A DNA stretch of 64,000 nucleotides from the NCBI GenBank assembly GCA_030248195.1, contig JASAND010008569.1:18115-82114 (forward strand). The letters are read 5' to 3'. This stretch comes from Trissonchulus latispiculum. Lineage: Eukaryota > Nematoda > Enoplea > Enoplida > Ironidae. The notes beneath the pieces were generated by a model. The model saw only the letters and a program-made list of their open reading frames with translations. It was not told the origin of the DNA and ran no database searches. Below, piece by piece: positions 14,325 to 24,126 of the stretch (position 1 is its first letter; each line of letters begins with the position of its first letter). The position numbers were made by a program, and so were the translations under genes.

Positions 14325-15221
14325 CGTGCGCGCACGTACTTCTTTTGACACTTTACGCCCACATTTAATTCACAGCTGTGCTCGCTGCTGCTGTTGATGC
14401 TAAGGAATAAATCAAGATAGTGTGAAGCACTCGACGGGAAATTTGTATAGGTTCTGTTGACCTATGCCTGGATTTTTCTGTGCTTAAATTTTTTAGACTG
14501 AGTGATGTCAGAGCTTTGTCCAATGCATCTGTTGATGTGAATGTTACAATCTCTGAGAGGTTTGCAATTTGTTTGCAGTTAACAGGTTTCAGAAATCTAA
14601 ATTTGGTTTACGTTTGAACTTGGGATGCACCGGGGCTGCCCCTGGCTCCGGCATCGGTTGTCTGGTCTGTTGAGCTCCGCTGAGTCGTGAACTCAGCTAT
14701 CTTCATACGTTTTTACCCGATTTTTATGCCTGCTTAAACTTTTTAGACATTGAGCGACTTCGTGCCTCTAAGGTCCCGGCCCCAGAGAATCTCACCGAGG
14801 CCGTGTGCTAGCCCCGGCTCCGGTATTGGCGGCCCCGCTGCATCTCTAGTTAGAGCGGAAACATGTATTATTGTAAACTAAGTGAATAATATGTGTATAA
14901 ATTAAGCGTTAAGCGTGTAAAGGTTTAGCTGTATTGAGATATTGCAACCAGCAAGGACGTTTGCATCGCAGTGACTTGGAAGTTTCCCAAAAAATTGGCT
15001 GTTCAGGCCAGTTTGTTTACAATTTTTCATTTGAAAATTACATACATTACCATTGCGCATTCGTGTCTTATCGTATTATCCATTGTTTTAGTCCAGAATG
15101 TTATGCGTGGGAAGGAGGTCGTCTTTTAACGACTTCACCTTATTTTGATGACATGGTCGTGACAAGGAAGGAGTATCTGGAGCACGGGCATCGAATTTGT
15201 CAACAACGCTTTGTTATATAG
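4576..15221 (+). CDS. ARP6: Actin-related protein 6, C-terminal ~311 residues (8 exons; 5' exons outside the window)
   Basis: Exons: 4576-4699, 8186-8321, 9309-9365, 9771-9996, 11657-11780, 13846-13921, 14497-14559, 15092-15221. They total 936 nt, 312 codons including the stop, and every junction keeps frame. The product aligns end to end with animal ARP6 from about residue 86: THLVLTEPY, CCLVVDSGHSFTHVIPY (nucleotide-binding actin fold), RIDVGGKALTNHMKEIISYRQ, LDETYVINQCKE, DYVLPDF, LGNERFTVPEILFHPSDIG, LLTGGSCRFSGF and CYAWEGGRLL, ending QQRFVI. ARP6 is a nuclear subunit of the SWR1/SRCAP remodeller that exchanges histone H2A.Z. The first ~85 residues are missing and were not found between 1 and 4575, so they probably lie left of the window. 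Introns reach 3.5 kb and hold MITEs. The gene converges on the insulin-like gene. Confidence 0.95.
4852..5227. mobile_element. hAT-like MITE with GGATAT motifs (376 bp)
   Basis: The ends tagtgatgtgc...and ...gcccctcacta are imperfect inverted repeats of the TAGNG hAT type. The flanks gagaaaac (4844-4851) and gtaaaaac (5228-5235) match at 6 of 8 positions, a decayed 8-bp target duplication. Clusters of ggatat and atatccgg motifs lie inside both ends. It sits in the ARP6 intron after the 4576-4699 exon. Confidence 0.7.
5228..7489. other. ARP6 intron, no gene seen; diverged repeats
   Basis: No exon-like coding is visible. There are G- or C-run segments (5790-5870, 6050-6080, 6470-6490) and AT-rich sequence. 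The right edge, ccccccttaa at 7481-7490, resembles the end of a TTAA-type element (compare 10074), into which the next MITE has inserted. Confidence 0.5.
7490..8158. mobile_element. PIF/Harbinger-like MITE, ggggat family, copy 1
   Basis: Terminal repeats agccgacttcacgcgatggg and its near complement are flanked by the 3-bp duplication tta (7487-7489 and 8159-8161), the TWA target typical of PIF/Harbinger. Inside both ends are many ggggat/atcccc units, often as ggggatcccc palindromes. The centre is AT-rich without a transposase. The family's other copies, at 47983-48769 and 48904-49677, are much closer to each other than to this one. Confidence 0.88.
10078..11467. mobile_element. TTAA-flanked non-autonomous element (about 1.4 kb) in an ARP6 intron
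   Basis: TTAA at 10074-10077 precedes ggggggctacgaac. On the right, ttcgtagccccccttccgc-like sequence (actual ttcgtagcccccctccgc) ends at TTAA 11468-11471. The TTAA duplication fits piggyBac or Kolobok families. ORFs of about 105 codons inside have no recognisable transposase motif. Confidence 0.7.
12820..13790. repeat. Dispersed repeat shared with 23240-23640
   Basis: Long stretches match the later copy, for example the block around ttgaccaaaattttt, the block around gcagaaattgagcatttt, and gcaggacgtttat followed by ccgatgtattttct. The later copy is shorter. Ends are unclear, so this is a diverged non-autonomous element of unknown type within an ARP6 intron. Confidence 0.7.
14278..14324. repeat. 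(ATT)n microsatellite
   Basis: About 15 uninterrupted ATT units lie in the ARP6 intron before the 14497-14559 exon. Confidence 0.97.
14620..14848. mobile_element. hAT-like MITE (229 bp), GC-rich
   Basis: The ends ttgggatgcaccgggg and ccccgctgcatctcta are inverted repeats (complement tagagatgcagcgggg). Flanks gtttgaac and gttagagc match at 6 of 8 bases, a worn 8-bp duplication. Gccccggctccgg-type motifs sit near both ends. It lies in the last ARP6 intron, 60 nt after a splice donor. Confidence 0.7.
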
Positions 15222-15579
15222 GCTGACGTCTCTGGTAGTCCGTATTTGGTAACTGTTCCCATGCCTTTTCCGTATTGGATCCTTGAAACCTGTCCATCTC
15301 GCTATTTTGCTGTTTGAATCTCGAGTATGAAGAAATTGTTTCGGGATCTGCAATTTCTTCTGAATCAGGTCATGTCAGTCAGCCCTAACAACGCAAGCAT
15401 TAGGCCTTTGGCACAGGTTACCCGCACCCGCATTTGTGAACATTGCCGCTAACATGAACATTGAAAACTGCCAAACACAAAAGAGTATTACTCGGCTTGT
15501 CTCGTCTCTGCTTTGAGAAGCTCGTTCTTTGTGCTCGTGCTGTATGTACTGATGTTAAATTATGTTGTTGTTCTGCTAT

Positions 15580-15585
15580 AATAAA
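15580..15585 (+). terminator. Likely ARP6 polyadenylation signal
   Basis: AATAAA occurs about 360 nt after the ARP6 stop codon and before the convergent insulin-like gene ends. It is the first clean AATAAA on this strand that fits. Confidence 0.5.
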
Positions 15586-15599
15586 ATGTAGAGCTTAAT

Positions 15600-16020
15600 G
15601 CTGATAGAGACAAGACGTTCATACTTAAAAGGACAAAAGGATTGAGACTCGGTCATGTGACAACTAATTCAAATCCATTGGTCACTGGATTTAATCAAAA
15701 CCGAACAAAAACTTTTTCAAATTGACTAATATCTTCTTAATATTGCTGCTCCGTTTAGAGCTAAACTTATATATGTTAAAAACTGACTTTAACATTTGAT
15801 ACAAGTGCAGTTACCTTAAAAACTGACTGCTCACGTGATATTATTCTATGTTCTGATTGACTGCCTCTTAAGGACAGGCAGAAAAGTTGAGCATCGTTCA
15901 ACTTCTCTTAGCGACACTTTAGACAGCTTAGAGACAAAAGGATAAAAAGACAGAGACAGGTATGAACCGTATAGAGACAGAGACATAGAGACAGAGACTC
16001 AGAGACAAGTATGAACCGGG
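15600..16020. repeat. agagacag-rich segment, possible MITE remnant
   Basis: Repeated agacag/gagaca units cluster near 15900-16010, and the right edge reads tatgaaccgggcttta, resembling the PIF-type end at 27949 (aaccgggcatta). A matching left end with TWA was not found, so the limits are uncertain. It lies between ARP6 and the insulin-like gene. Confidence 0.4.
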
Positions 16021-16057
16021 CTTTAGGCTGCAGTTGTAGAAGCAACTTAACTGCCAA

Positions 16058-16063
16058 TTTTAT
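16058..16063 (-). terminator. Possible polyadenylation signal of the insulin-like gene
   Basis: AATAAA on the minus strand lies about 260 nt beyond the stop codon of the insulin-like gene. Assigned by position only. Confidence 0.4.
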
Positions 16064-16320
16064 TTTTTCCTAAACTGGATTTCCAACCTGGTTTTGTTCA
16101 ACGATCAAACTTTTTCTCTTATGTACACCACAGACGAGACTACAAGAAAAGGTGACAGCAAAACGACGAAGTATAGTCATTCCGTAACAACTAGATTAAG
16201 TAGTGGCTTATGAAGTAGATAACAGCTGATGCCGGTTCTTTCTAAGCTTCTAGTGTCGAATGTGTGCTTTAGACAACAACAATGTGATAGTAGAAATTTT
16301 CAAAGCTAAATGAAAGAACA

Positions 16321-16424
16321 TTATGCATTGCTACAGCAATATGATTTCAGATATGAGTATGAGCACATCCCAATACAGCATTGTTCCACAATTCCTCGTT
16401 TGTTTTCATGAAAGATGGCAACGT
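16321..16424 (-). CDS. Insulin-like gene, exon 2: end of C peptide and A chain
   Basis: The acceptor is tttaatttcag|acgttgcc. The exon completes the split Asp codon (77), then reads VAIFHEN, KR, and an A chain starting GIVEQCC and ending SNA before TAA. The open frame continues 160 nt upstream of the acceptor, but that part has no family resemblance and is read as intron. Confidence 0.92.
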
Positions 16425-19400
16425 CTGAAATTAAAAATACAGCTTGTGAACGCAGGGGTAGTAGACAGCTGTGGGGTAGTACGGATGTACGCAGATTTGG
16501 TTTGAATAGAACTGGGTCAAGGTTGGTCAGTTTCAATTGGCTGGGGGTCGTTTTTCCGACGGTGTCGTGGAAAATTTGATTTCCCATAGTTAATCGATCG
16601 TTGGTAGAAGCATCCGATCTTGTTACTTTTCAACTAGAGTTGTGCTCGTGTATTTAGAAAATGCATACCTGCTACGCGCAATGGAAAGTGTACATTGTGT
16701 ACGCACACCACTTTAGAAAATGCACATCCTCTACGCGCTTTGAATCTGCACAGCGTGTACGTACGCGCAGAGTTGGAAGCGGGTCAAAAATCTTGACCCG
16801 CGGGTACCTTGGCCTCCGTGGCCCGCACCCGCGACCTGCTTTTATTTTGATGGGTCAATTCCAAATGTAACAAAATGGAGCGAACATTACACAAAATGGC
16901 TCAAAGCTTCCTATCAAACATTTCAAAAATTAATTTACTGCGAAAGAGACTCTGTTCCTGTTTTCATCAAAACTAGAAAGATACAAGATAATATAATAGA
17001 CAAAAGAAAGTTGTCACTACAGCATCACAGACCCGAAAAATTCGGGCCTGGAGTGGGGTTCGAACCCGCAACCTTCGGTTAACTACATAGACCGACGCTC
17101 TACCGATTGAGCCACCCAGGCTAGTGTTGTGCACCGGCCCAGTCTAGACCGGCCGAGAACAGGCCGGCCGGCCGGCCGGTGACAGGCCGGCCGGTCATAC
17201 ACAGGCCGGCCGGCCGGTGACAAGCTGGCCGGTCAAATGTGAAGCGACAGACCGGCCAGTGACAATTTCTGCAGCTTATCGAATTAAAATTGCTAAAATC
17301 TGCCTTGAAAACTATCAAAAATCTTAATTTTTATTTGTATTTTGGATAAGCCTGCGAAAATTTGCACCGGCCGGCCGGCCGGCTCTGGGCCGGCGGCCAC
17401 CGGCCGGCCGGCCCACGAAAAATTGGGCCGGTGAACAACACTAACCCAGGCACAATCGAACCAAGCTTAAGTTTGAATTCGTTCCCAAACTATAGTGATA
17501 CGTTTTTAAATAGGCATACAGCCATGCCAAAGACGCACACCCCGCGAGACAAGCTCAAGCTGGCAGCTGGTGCACGATGGCTGTAGAAAGATACAAGATA
17601 ATATAATAGACGAAAGAAAGAAAGTTAGAAAACTTGTTCCAAAATAAGCAAGAAAATTTGCCTGTTAAAACAACAAGGAAAATCCTCAACCCGCTGTGAC
17701 CCGCGGGTCAATGCGGGTCGGTTGGCTTGACCCGTGCCCAACCTGGCTCGACCCGACCCGCGGGTACCCACGACTCGCTTCTAACTCTGCGTACGAGCCT
17801 CATTTTATAGAGTGCACTGCGTGTGCGTCTAAGCATTTTACAATGCGCACATTTATGAATGCCTAGTCTCTCTATGAATTTTTAGTTTTATAGTCTGTGA
17901 GCTTTTCAAATTTCGACAAATGATGCATATTGCTTACTTTTTTGATTTCACCTTCCTCCAAGGGACCACCAACAATTAAAACAATTATTAATCAATTAAT
18001 TATTAAGAGAGGCTGCTTCAATCCAAAATAATTGGTTGCAGAATCACCTCGTTTATACACAAAATTTCGTATTTTCGCAAACAATGTTCAATTGTATGTT
18101 AAGGATAACTAAGAAGCTTTGGAGAAGTTTCTTTTGGTTAAAATCCTCAAAACTAGAAGAAACTAGAAGAACTAAAAATTGTTACATAGAACAAATGTAA
18201 ATTCGCAGGAATGGTTTATGCAACATCTTTAACATCATTACGAAGAGCATAAAATTACTGTATATAATAACTATATAAAATATTAAAATATTAAAGTATT
18301 ATATTATCAGAATATTAGAATACTGCTAAATATTGATATTTTATTGAAGTTTTACTGATGATATATATCTCAATTAAAAATAATATGTTTAAAGACGTTC
18401 GATAAAGATTAGAGTTAATGTTTGCTGTAGCAGAAAATGTGATAATAAAATTTTGATCTGCGTCTGAAATTGAAACTAAAAATCATCAATTAGCAGGCCT
18501 TAACCTGAACCTGAAGCTTAAGGTGGTGGTTTCTTTTGGGCACATACTGTTGGTTGGCGGCGTAAATCAAGATGAAATTTGACGGAACTTTCAGAAATAC
18601 GTTCTTTCATCGTTCTAACACCCTCCGCGCAATCCCGATTCAAAAATTCGAGATTTCCGGTCACAGCGGTTTTTCCCAATTTCTGAAAGTTTGGCAGCAG
18701 CTATACAGTTGAGTTATGACTATATTCATTCGAAAGATCTCATCGAGCTTCACATTTTTGCTTTTTGAAGTACCTCTCTAGCTTTTCGCTATCGTGAGAT
18801 ATAGTAGATTTTCCTATTTTGGCGTTGAAAACTTGTCGTTTTTGCAGAAATCAAGTAATCCGCAATTCTTGAGCTACGGAAGCCAACTACGGGTGTCAAT
18901 TTGAAGGTCTCATCGAGACCAATTATCCATGACATTATCATCTTCTAATTGCTACCCCGTACGCTGCTATCATAGAAAATGTAGTTTTTGCAAAAACATT
19001 ACTAAATTTTACCAGCGATTGTGGAGCATTACTACGCAAGCTAGATGGTTGCCACTTACTGGACGCGTTATACACGAAAATACCCAGGGACCCTTTTTTA
19101 GTTGTCCCGATTGCTGCTTTCTAGCTAAAGTGGTCGCTTGCCAAAGTTGGGAAAAGTAGGCAAAATCCAGGTTGCGCATACATTTTAGCTATTTTCTTTA
19201 TAACGAAGAGCGGTTTTATAATAACTAAAAAAGGGTCCCCAGCTATTTGATAGTGGAATCGAATGATGTGGCCGATGCCTCACGAAAAAATTTACTTTAG
19301 TCTGCAAAAAATCTGAAAAATTAAATTACTTCGAAAATGCAGTAAAATAATTTCCAAGAACTAAAGTTAGTTTCGTTGTATTCATTGGAAAGAGCAAATG

Positions 19401-21600
19401 TTAAGCTGCATTTTGATATAAAAATGGCTACTTAACTCCAAGTCATGGTTCAGTAATGATGATTCTAAGTTGATGTCTCCAAAGGGAATCACCACCTTAA
19501 AACAAATATATAGGGTATATATATATCCCTACTTTGGAAGAGATAAAATTCTAGGGTGTGCATAAAACACGGCCCCGGCCCCGGCCCCGGCCCCGGCCCG
19601 GTACATAAAACACGGCCCCGGCTCCGGCCCCGGCCCCGGTCCGGGTGCATAAAACACGGCCCCGGCCCCACATAAAACACGGCCCCATTGCGGCCCCGTG
19701 CATAAAACACGGCCCCGTTACGGCTCCATGCATAAAACACGGCCCCATCACGGCCCCATCAAAAATTATGTTTTTGACAACGGGAAATAAATATAACCGA
19801 TTCAGCATCTCCTAATCTAAAAAATGAATTATGTAAATGTTTAATTTTAGAGTTTGAAAAAATCGAAGTTAGAAATGAAAATATTTAATTTGAACCAGCT
19901 TTTTATTTTTGTATACTGGCAAACCTACAAATGACAAACTTTATGTGTAGAACGGTTTTTCGACTTTTGTAATTATTACGGAACCTAATGATAGAAATGT
20001 TTGGACACTAATTTAAAAAAAGGTAACAGTTTAAAATGAAATTTAATTTATAGTTACGAATTGCTTTCAATGAAATGCAGCGAGGCTTTAGTTGTGAAAA
20101 AGATCCATATAAACTACAATATGTATTTAAAAACATTTCATTTCAGAGCCACCAATTTAATTTTTTAAAATGTTACTTTTATTGGAGTCTAAACATTTCA
20201 GCCAGTATATATGTTTTATACTAGACACAAAAAACCGAAAAATTGTTCCACCCATAAAGTTTGTCATTATATATTAGGTTTAAACGTCTACCACATACAA
20301 AAATTAAAAAGCTGGTTCAAATAAAATATTTTCATTTATGACTTCGATTTTTTCAAACTCTAAAATTAAACATTTACAGAATTCATTTTTTAGATTAGGA
20401 GATGCTGAAACGGTTATATTTATATCCCGTTGTCCAAAACATAATTTTTGATGAGGCCGTGATGGGGCCGTGTTTTATGTATGGGGCCGTAACGGGGCCG
20501 TGTTTTATGCACGGGGCCGTAATGGGGCCGTGTTTTATGTGGGGCCGGGGCCGGGGCCGGGGCCGTGTTTTATGCACCCGGGCCGGGGCCGGGGCCGGAG
20601 CCGGGGCCGTGTTTTATGTACCGGGCCGGGGCCGGGGCCGGGCCGTGTTTTATGCACACCCAAATTCTATGAATCCGTTTCTGATGAGTTTTGTACAAAT
20701 GGATAGGTTGATACTTAATTTTGCATAATTATACTTTATAATGGTACTCAGCATAGACAAAATTTTCAGTCTTCTTTAGTGCGCACTGCGCATCGCCTAG
20801 TGTTTGAAGACGGCATGGGTTTGGTTGGGCAGACGGTAGGCCGGCAGGTGTCTAAAGTTAAGCGTCGAAGCAAAAAGCAAGGATTTTCCTGTGTTTCTAT
20901 GCATAGCAATTATCGATTAGGACAAAATAATAGAAAAAGTGATTCTGCAAAACATTTCCTTCATTCATTCTGGTTGAATCTGCTTGTTCCACAATAGAGC
21001 AAAATTAATAGTTTCTTTTCTTATTTATCCTTTCCCCTTTCCTACAATTTCAGCGCCAGGGCTGGACTACTTTACACATCTTAAATCATAACAACTAGGA
21101 AATGCTCGCAGATGACTGTTCAAACATGCTTTAGTAGAAGTCAATCTTCTCCCATAAAGTCTCGGAATCCCACAAGTTTTCATATAATCAGCGAAGTGTG
21201 CTTGCTCTTTTGTTGGGATGGTTTGCCCGACCATCCTCAAACACTATGTAAACAGATGTTACTGTTCAACACTGGTTACTAATCGTGTAAAGTTGATTTA
21301 CGTCAACGCCGTGAGGTGCTGAATGTATATATAATTAAAAATCCAGGAATTTAAAATTCAAATGCACTAACCTTCACTGGATAGGGTGCTTCGTTTATAT
21401 CGAAAGCAGTGATTGCAGACTTTAGAAAGTGTATGAATTAACCGTTTTCCACAGACTCGTATACTAGCTCTTTTTTCTAGAAAGGCTTCACCCATTTCCA
21501 TGTCGGATTGTCCCAGCATTTCCGCCAGTATTGGTCCCGTCATAAGCCATAAAAATAGAGCAAGGCATACTGGATGTGTGGCACCGACCAAAGGGTCCAT
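16321..21600 (-). CDS. Insulin-like prepropeptide, two exons, 110 residues, four predicted disulfides
   Basis: Exon 1 is 21600-21372 and exon 2 is 16424-16321; 333 nt join in frame at a phase-1 GT/AG intron of 4947 bp. Residues 1-26 look like a secretory signal (hydrophobic CLALFLWLMTGPILA). A short propeptide ends at KR 43-44. The B chain is 45-68 with CGKRLIHTLSKVC, the insulin CX11C spacing. KR 69-70, a 14-residue C peptide, and KR 85-86 follow. The A chain, 87-110, starts GIVEQCC and keeps the CCX3CX8C pattern. Extra cysteines at B +3 after the second B cysteine (residue 65) and next to the last A cysteine (107) predict a fourth disulfide; equivalent extra pairs are known in some nematode and mollusc peptides. 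The intron between B and A chains is usual for insulin genes. It should be secreted and act on an insulin-type receptor, as known for the family. No 5' UTR exon was located. Confidence 0.92.
17046..17121 (-). tRNA. tRNA-like sequence, probably a SINE head or pseudogene rather than a working tRNA
   Basis: It folds as a cloverleaf: acceptor GCCTGGG/TCCAGGC pairs fully (one GT), D stem GCTC/GAGC, anticodon stem TCGGT/ACCGA, T arm with GGTTCGAAC and one mismatch. The A box (tggctcaatcgg) and B box (gggttcgaacc) are intact. The anticodon loop is 11 nt, CTATGTAGTTA, not 7, so no anticodon can be assigned. Flanking direct repeats point to a retroposed copy. Confidence 0.55.
17122..17443. mobile_element. 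Inner hAT-like MITE with (CCGG) arrays (322 bp)
   Basis: Starts tagtgttgtgcaccggccc and ends gggccggtgaacaacacta. A perfect 8-bp duplication, acccaggc, flanks it (17114-17121 and 17444-17451). Runs of ggccggccgg lie just inside both ends. It interrupts the tRNA-related insertion. Confidence 0.93.
18522..19496. mobile_element. TTAA-flanked non-autonomous element, ggtggtg family, copy A
   Basis: TTAA (18518-18521) then ggtggtggtttcttttgg; on the right ccaaagggaatcaccacc then TTAA (19497-19500). A reverse-oriented, diverged copy lies at 54975-55960. Internal readings of 60-90 codons have no transposase motif. It is in the intron of the insulin-like gene. Confidence 0.8.
19554..20661. mobile_element. 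1.1-kb foldback element with (CCCCGG)n ends and perfect 8-bp target duplication
   Basis: It runs from gggtgtgcataaaacacggc to its complement. The flanking 8-mers aaattcta (19546-19553 and 20662-20669) are identical. The outer ~190 bp of each side alternate ccccgg runs with the unit gcataaaacacggccc. Pairing continues inward for several hundred bases, so almost the whole element is a hairpin. The 8-bp duplication suggests hAT mobilisation. Frames rich in Gly-Pro-Arg here are readings of the repeat. Confidence 0.93.
21372..21600 (-). CDS. Insulin-like gene, exon 1: signal peptide and B chain
   Basis: It encodes residues 1-76 and one extra base. The donor is gaag|gttagt. Just before the ATG the minus strand reads tctattctag, a good acceptor, so a 5' UTR intron is likely and this is probably the second transcribed exon. 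The B chain is bounded by KR on both sides. Confidence 0.9.
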
Positions 21601-21720
21601 CTAGAATAGATTGCAAACATACGTTATATCCCAAGCATTTTGTCATTCTCTTCTCTTCTGTTTTGTAGATATGTATATAATAGCATTTTTGTCAAAACGA
21701 ATTTTCAGCCAAACAGCTGA

Positions 21721-22060
21721 GGGTGGTGGGTGGTATCGTTTTGTGCACTGCTTTTGTGGTGACATTTGAAACGCTATAACTTTGGAAAATTTTGAGAGCT
21801 GGAAAGAGCTTTATACATCGTTTTAGAGCTTATTATCTGTACTATTATTACTGTATTATTTACATGAGCTTCAAAATTAACAAAAAAAGCAGAAATATTC
21901 TGACATGCTGACATGTAAGCAGGATGAATATGGACCAAAAATCTTTGAACATCGACTTCTTGGCAAAATTCATACAATACAATTCATTTACAGCCTTTAA
22001 ACTGTTCATCGTAGCTGCCAAGTTTTCCAAACTCAAACTGATTTGGTTTGACCATTTTAA
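21721..22060. mobile_element. Truncated TTAA-type element related to 42461-43552
   Basis: The left end ggtggtgggtggtatcgttttgtgcactgc and following ttgtggtga..gaaacgctataact match the left part of the 42461 copy and the right part (reversed) of the 55964 copy. The right end was not found. It lies just upstream of the insulin-like ATG (which is read leftwards from 21600), so it could overlap that gene's promoter. Confidence 0.6.
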
Positions 22061-22299
22061 CACAATTGTATGTAGGGCTTATGTTTGGATTGGAGGCTTG
22101 TTGTTAACGTTGGGAACGGTTCTGTAATATATTTACCTGTCTTGTTTTGTGAGCGCGAACCCATGGGTTATATATAAACATATATAAATATGAGCATGGG
22201 ATCAATGATAACAAAAATAGCAACCCCTTTACTGGAATTACATAATTTTCAAATAGAGTATGAATTTCAATTTTAGCTAATTTTATAGGCATCGCGGAT

Positions 22300-24126
22300 G
22301 GAAAGTGGGCATACGTGTGCTTGCGGAAGTTTCACCCTCCCCCCCAGAGGGGTTCTTCACCCCCCCCCGAATCCGGATTTTTTTCCGGTTGTTTGGGTCA
22401 AAACAAACTACAACCCAGAATCCGGTTGTTTTCGGCCGCCGGTTTACCCCCCCCCCCCAGAACTTCCCCTCCTGCACATGTCTGAAAGTGGGTAACCATG
22501 ATCACCCACTCGAGCCAAACCCAAAGCGATCCATAAAATTTTAAAATTTGTTGACCCAGATCCAACTGACCCAAGAATTTTCGCCCCAGACCCAAATGAC
22601 CCAGCAGAATAATGGTACCCAGACTGACTTTGCATACCTAATGCGATTGACCTAATGCTCGTCCTGGAAGGCCTGAAGGCTGCCCTACTGGGTCAGCTAA
22701 TATGTGGCAGGCAGTATAGACTATAGCGAGCGACACTATATGAGTCTACTCCACAGTCTCAGTCTACACATTGTATAAATATATATGAGACTCCTATGCT
22801 TGTGGAAAGTTTATAGAATGTCATCAAAGTTGCCTCCCCCCAAGATTACTGGTAAAAGCTAAGGGTCCTATCGAAATTTCAAAGCTTTTCTTAATAGCGT
22901 AAAAAACACCTGACTCCAAATCTTTGCATTTAGCTTTGAAATTGGTCCATAATTAATAATTAATAATCAAGTGTATTAATAGACATCACATCATAATCAT
23001 AATCATCTTCTGCTGCTGTGAACTGCAATATCAAGCCAATTTTTACTTTCACAATTTCACCAATGTTTAGATAAAAATGGTCAAATTCCAGCAAAAGTAA
23101 CTTAAAAGCCATTGAACTAGCCTTATAACCTTATAATTTAAATTATTCGAATTAGCAACGTTTCAATTAATTTTTAAATAATGATAGAATTGACAAAAAT
23201 AATTACTACTGCAACATTTTGCTGGGTAGTGGCTGCTTTACATAAATCCGCACATCCCGCGCATATTTCTATTCAGCTTATTTTGGAAAGCTATAACTTG
23301 CCCAATATTGCGACTTGCGAGTTATAAATTTATATAAATTAGAAGCTTTACCAAACGTAGAAACAATATTTGACCAAAATTTTTAATGAAAAATGTTATG
23401 CAAAAATAAAAGGGTCATACCCAATGTATTTCTGAAATAATTTGCTAGGGATGATTTTTTGATACTGTCAAAATGTCGTTTTATTCTGCAGAAATTGAGC
23501 ATTTTCTGCAAATTTCTTTTTTTATCACATTTTAAAAAGTCATGAAGCTGGTGTTGTTGCAGGACGTTTATCACCGTGCCCGATGTATTTTCTGAAAGTT
23601 TGATTGAAATTGGGTTGGTGGCACGACTTTAACAGACCTGAGTGGTTTATGTTATAAAATTTCAAAATCGATAGAAAAAATGTGTTCACAATGCTTCGTG
23701 GCTTTTACTATGTGAACTTACTCAAATAGAACTGCAGGGTAAGTCACACCTAGCTGAACCAATTTCTGCCAAGTGAGTACTAATAAAATGCTTCGTGATA
23801 TTTAATAAAATTGTTAGTGACCACGCCGAAGGCGCGAAAATGTTTTTGTAAACGGTGGTTTACCATAAAAACTAGCTAAATTTCCATTTCAAATTCACAA
23901 AAATTGAAACCGGAAGCTAGTTTTAAGATTTGAAAAGACCCTGTGACCTAGACCCAAAATGACCCACTAAAATTGCTGACCCAGACCCAAGGTGACCCAC
24001 AGGAAGCTTTACCCAGACCCACACTGACCCAAATGTTTCACAAAATTGTGACCCAATACCCAGTGACCCAAGCACAACTAGCGACCCAAACGGCCCATGA
24101 GCCCAGTTTCTATCCTTGATACACAT
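22300..24126. repeat. Poly-C/poly-G patches and (TGACCCA)n arrays
   Basis: 22330-22480 holds several C runs and gaatccgg motifs similar to 45060-45290. Then tgaccca-type units cluster at 22550-22630 and again at 23940-24090, as if they were the two ends of one element, with a copy of the 12820 repeat (about 23240-23640) between them. I could not define exact termini. No host gene is seen. Confidence 0.5.

Larger units (their letters stand above)
16974..17620 (-). mobile_element. tRNA-derived SINE-like insertion with 37-bp direct flanking repeats
   Basis: A 37-bp direct repeat starting tagaaagatacaagataa occurs at 16974-17010 and 17584-17620 with one mismatch, as expected for a LINE-mobilised insertion. 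The insert, read on the minus strand, has about 130 bp of leader, a tRNA-like unit (17121-17046) and a tail with ccgaatttttcggg. A hAT-like MITE (17122-17443) later split it. The leader itself contains a ggttcgatt B-box-like motif, so it may be a dimeric SINE. Confidence 0.65.
16768..17789. mobile_element. Outer hAT-like element with GACCCG motifs, carrying nested insertions
   Basis: Ends cagagttggaagcgggtc and gactcgcttctaactctg are inverted repeats with a few mismatches. The flanks cgtacgcg (16760-16767) and cgtacgag (17790-17797) match at 7 of 8, an 8-bp hAT-type duplication. Arrays of gacccg/cgggtc, including gacccgcgggtc palindromes, lie inside both ends. A tRNA-related insertion and a second hAT-like MITE sit inside. 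All are in the intron of the insulin-like gene. Confidence 0.85.

Noticed and set aside
16425..16587. Extension of the A-chain frame upstream to a Met at 16587
   Set aside because: A strong acceptor (tttaatttcag) lies at 16425, the phase matches exon 1, and the upstream residues have no signal peptide or insulin features.
19489..20728. Gly-Pro-Arg-rich frames of up to 108 codons
   Set aside because: They translate the ccccgg arrays of the foldback element, on both strands at once.
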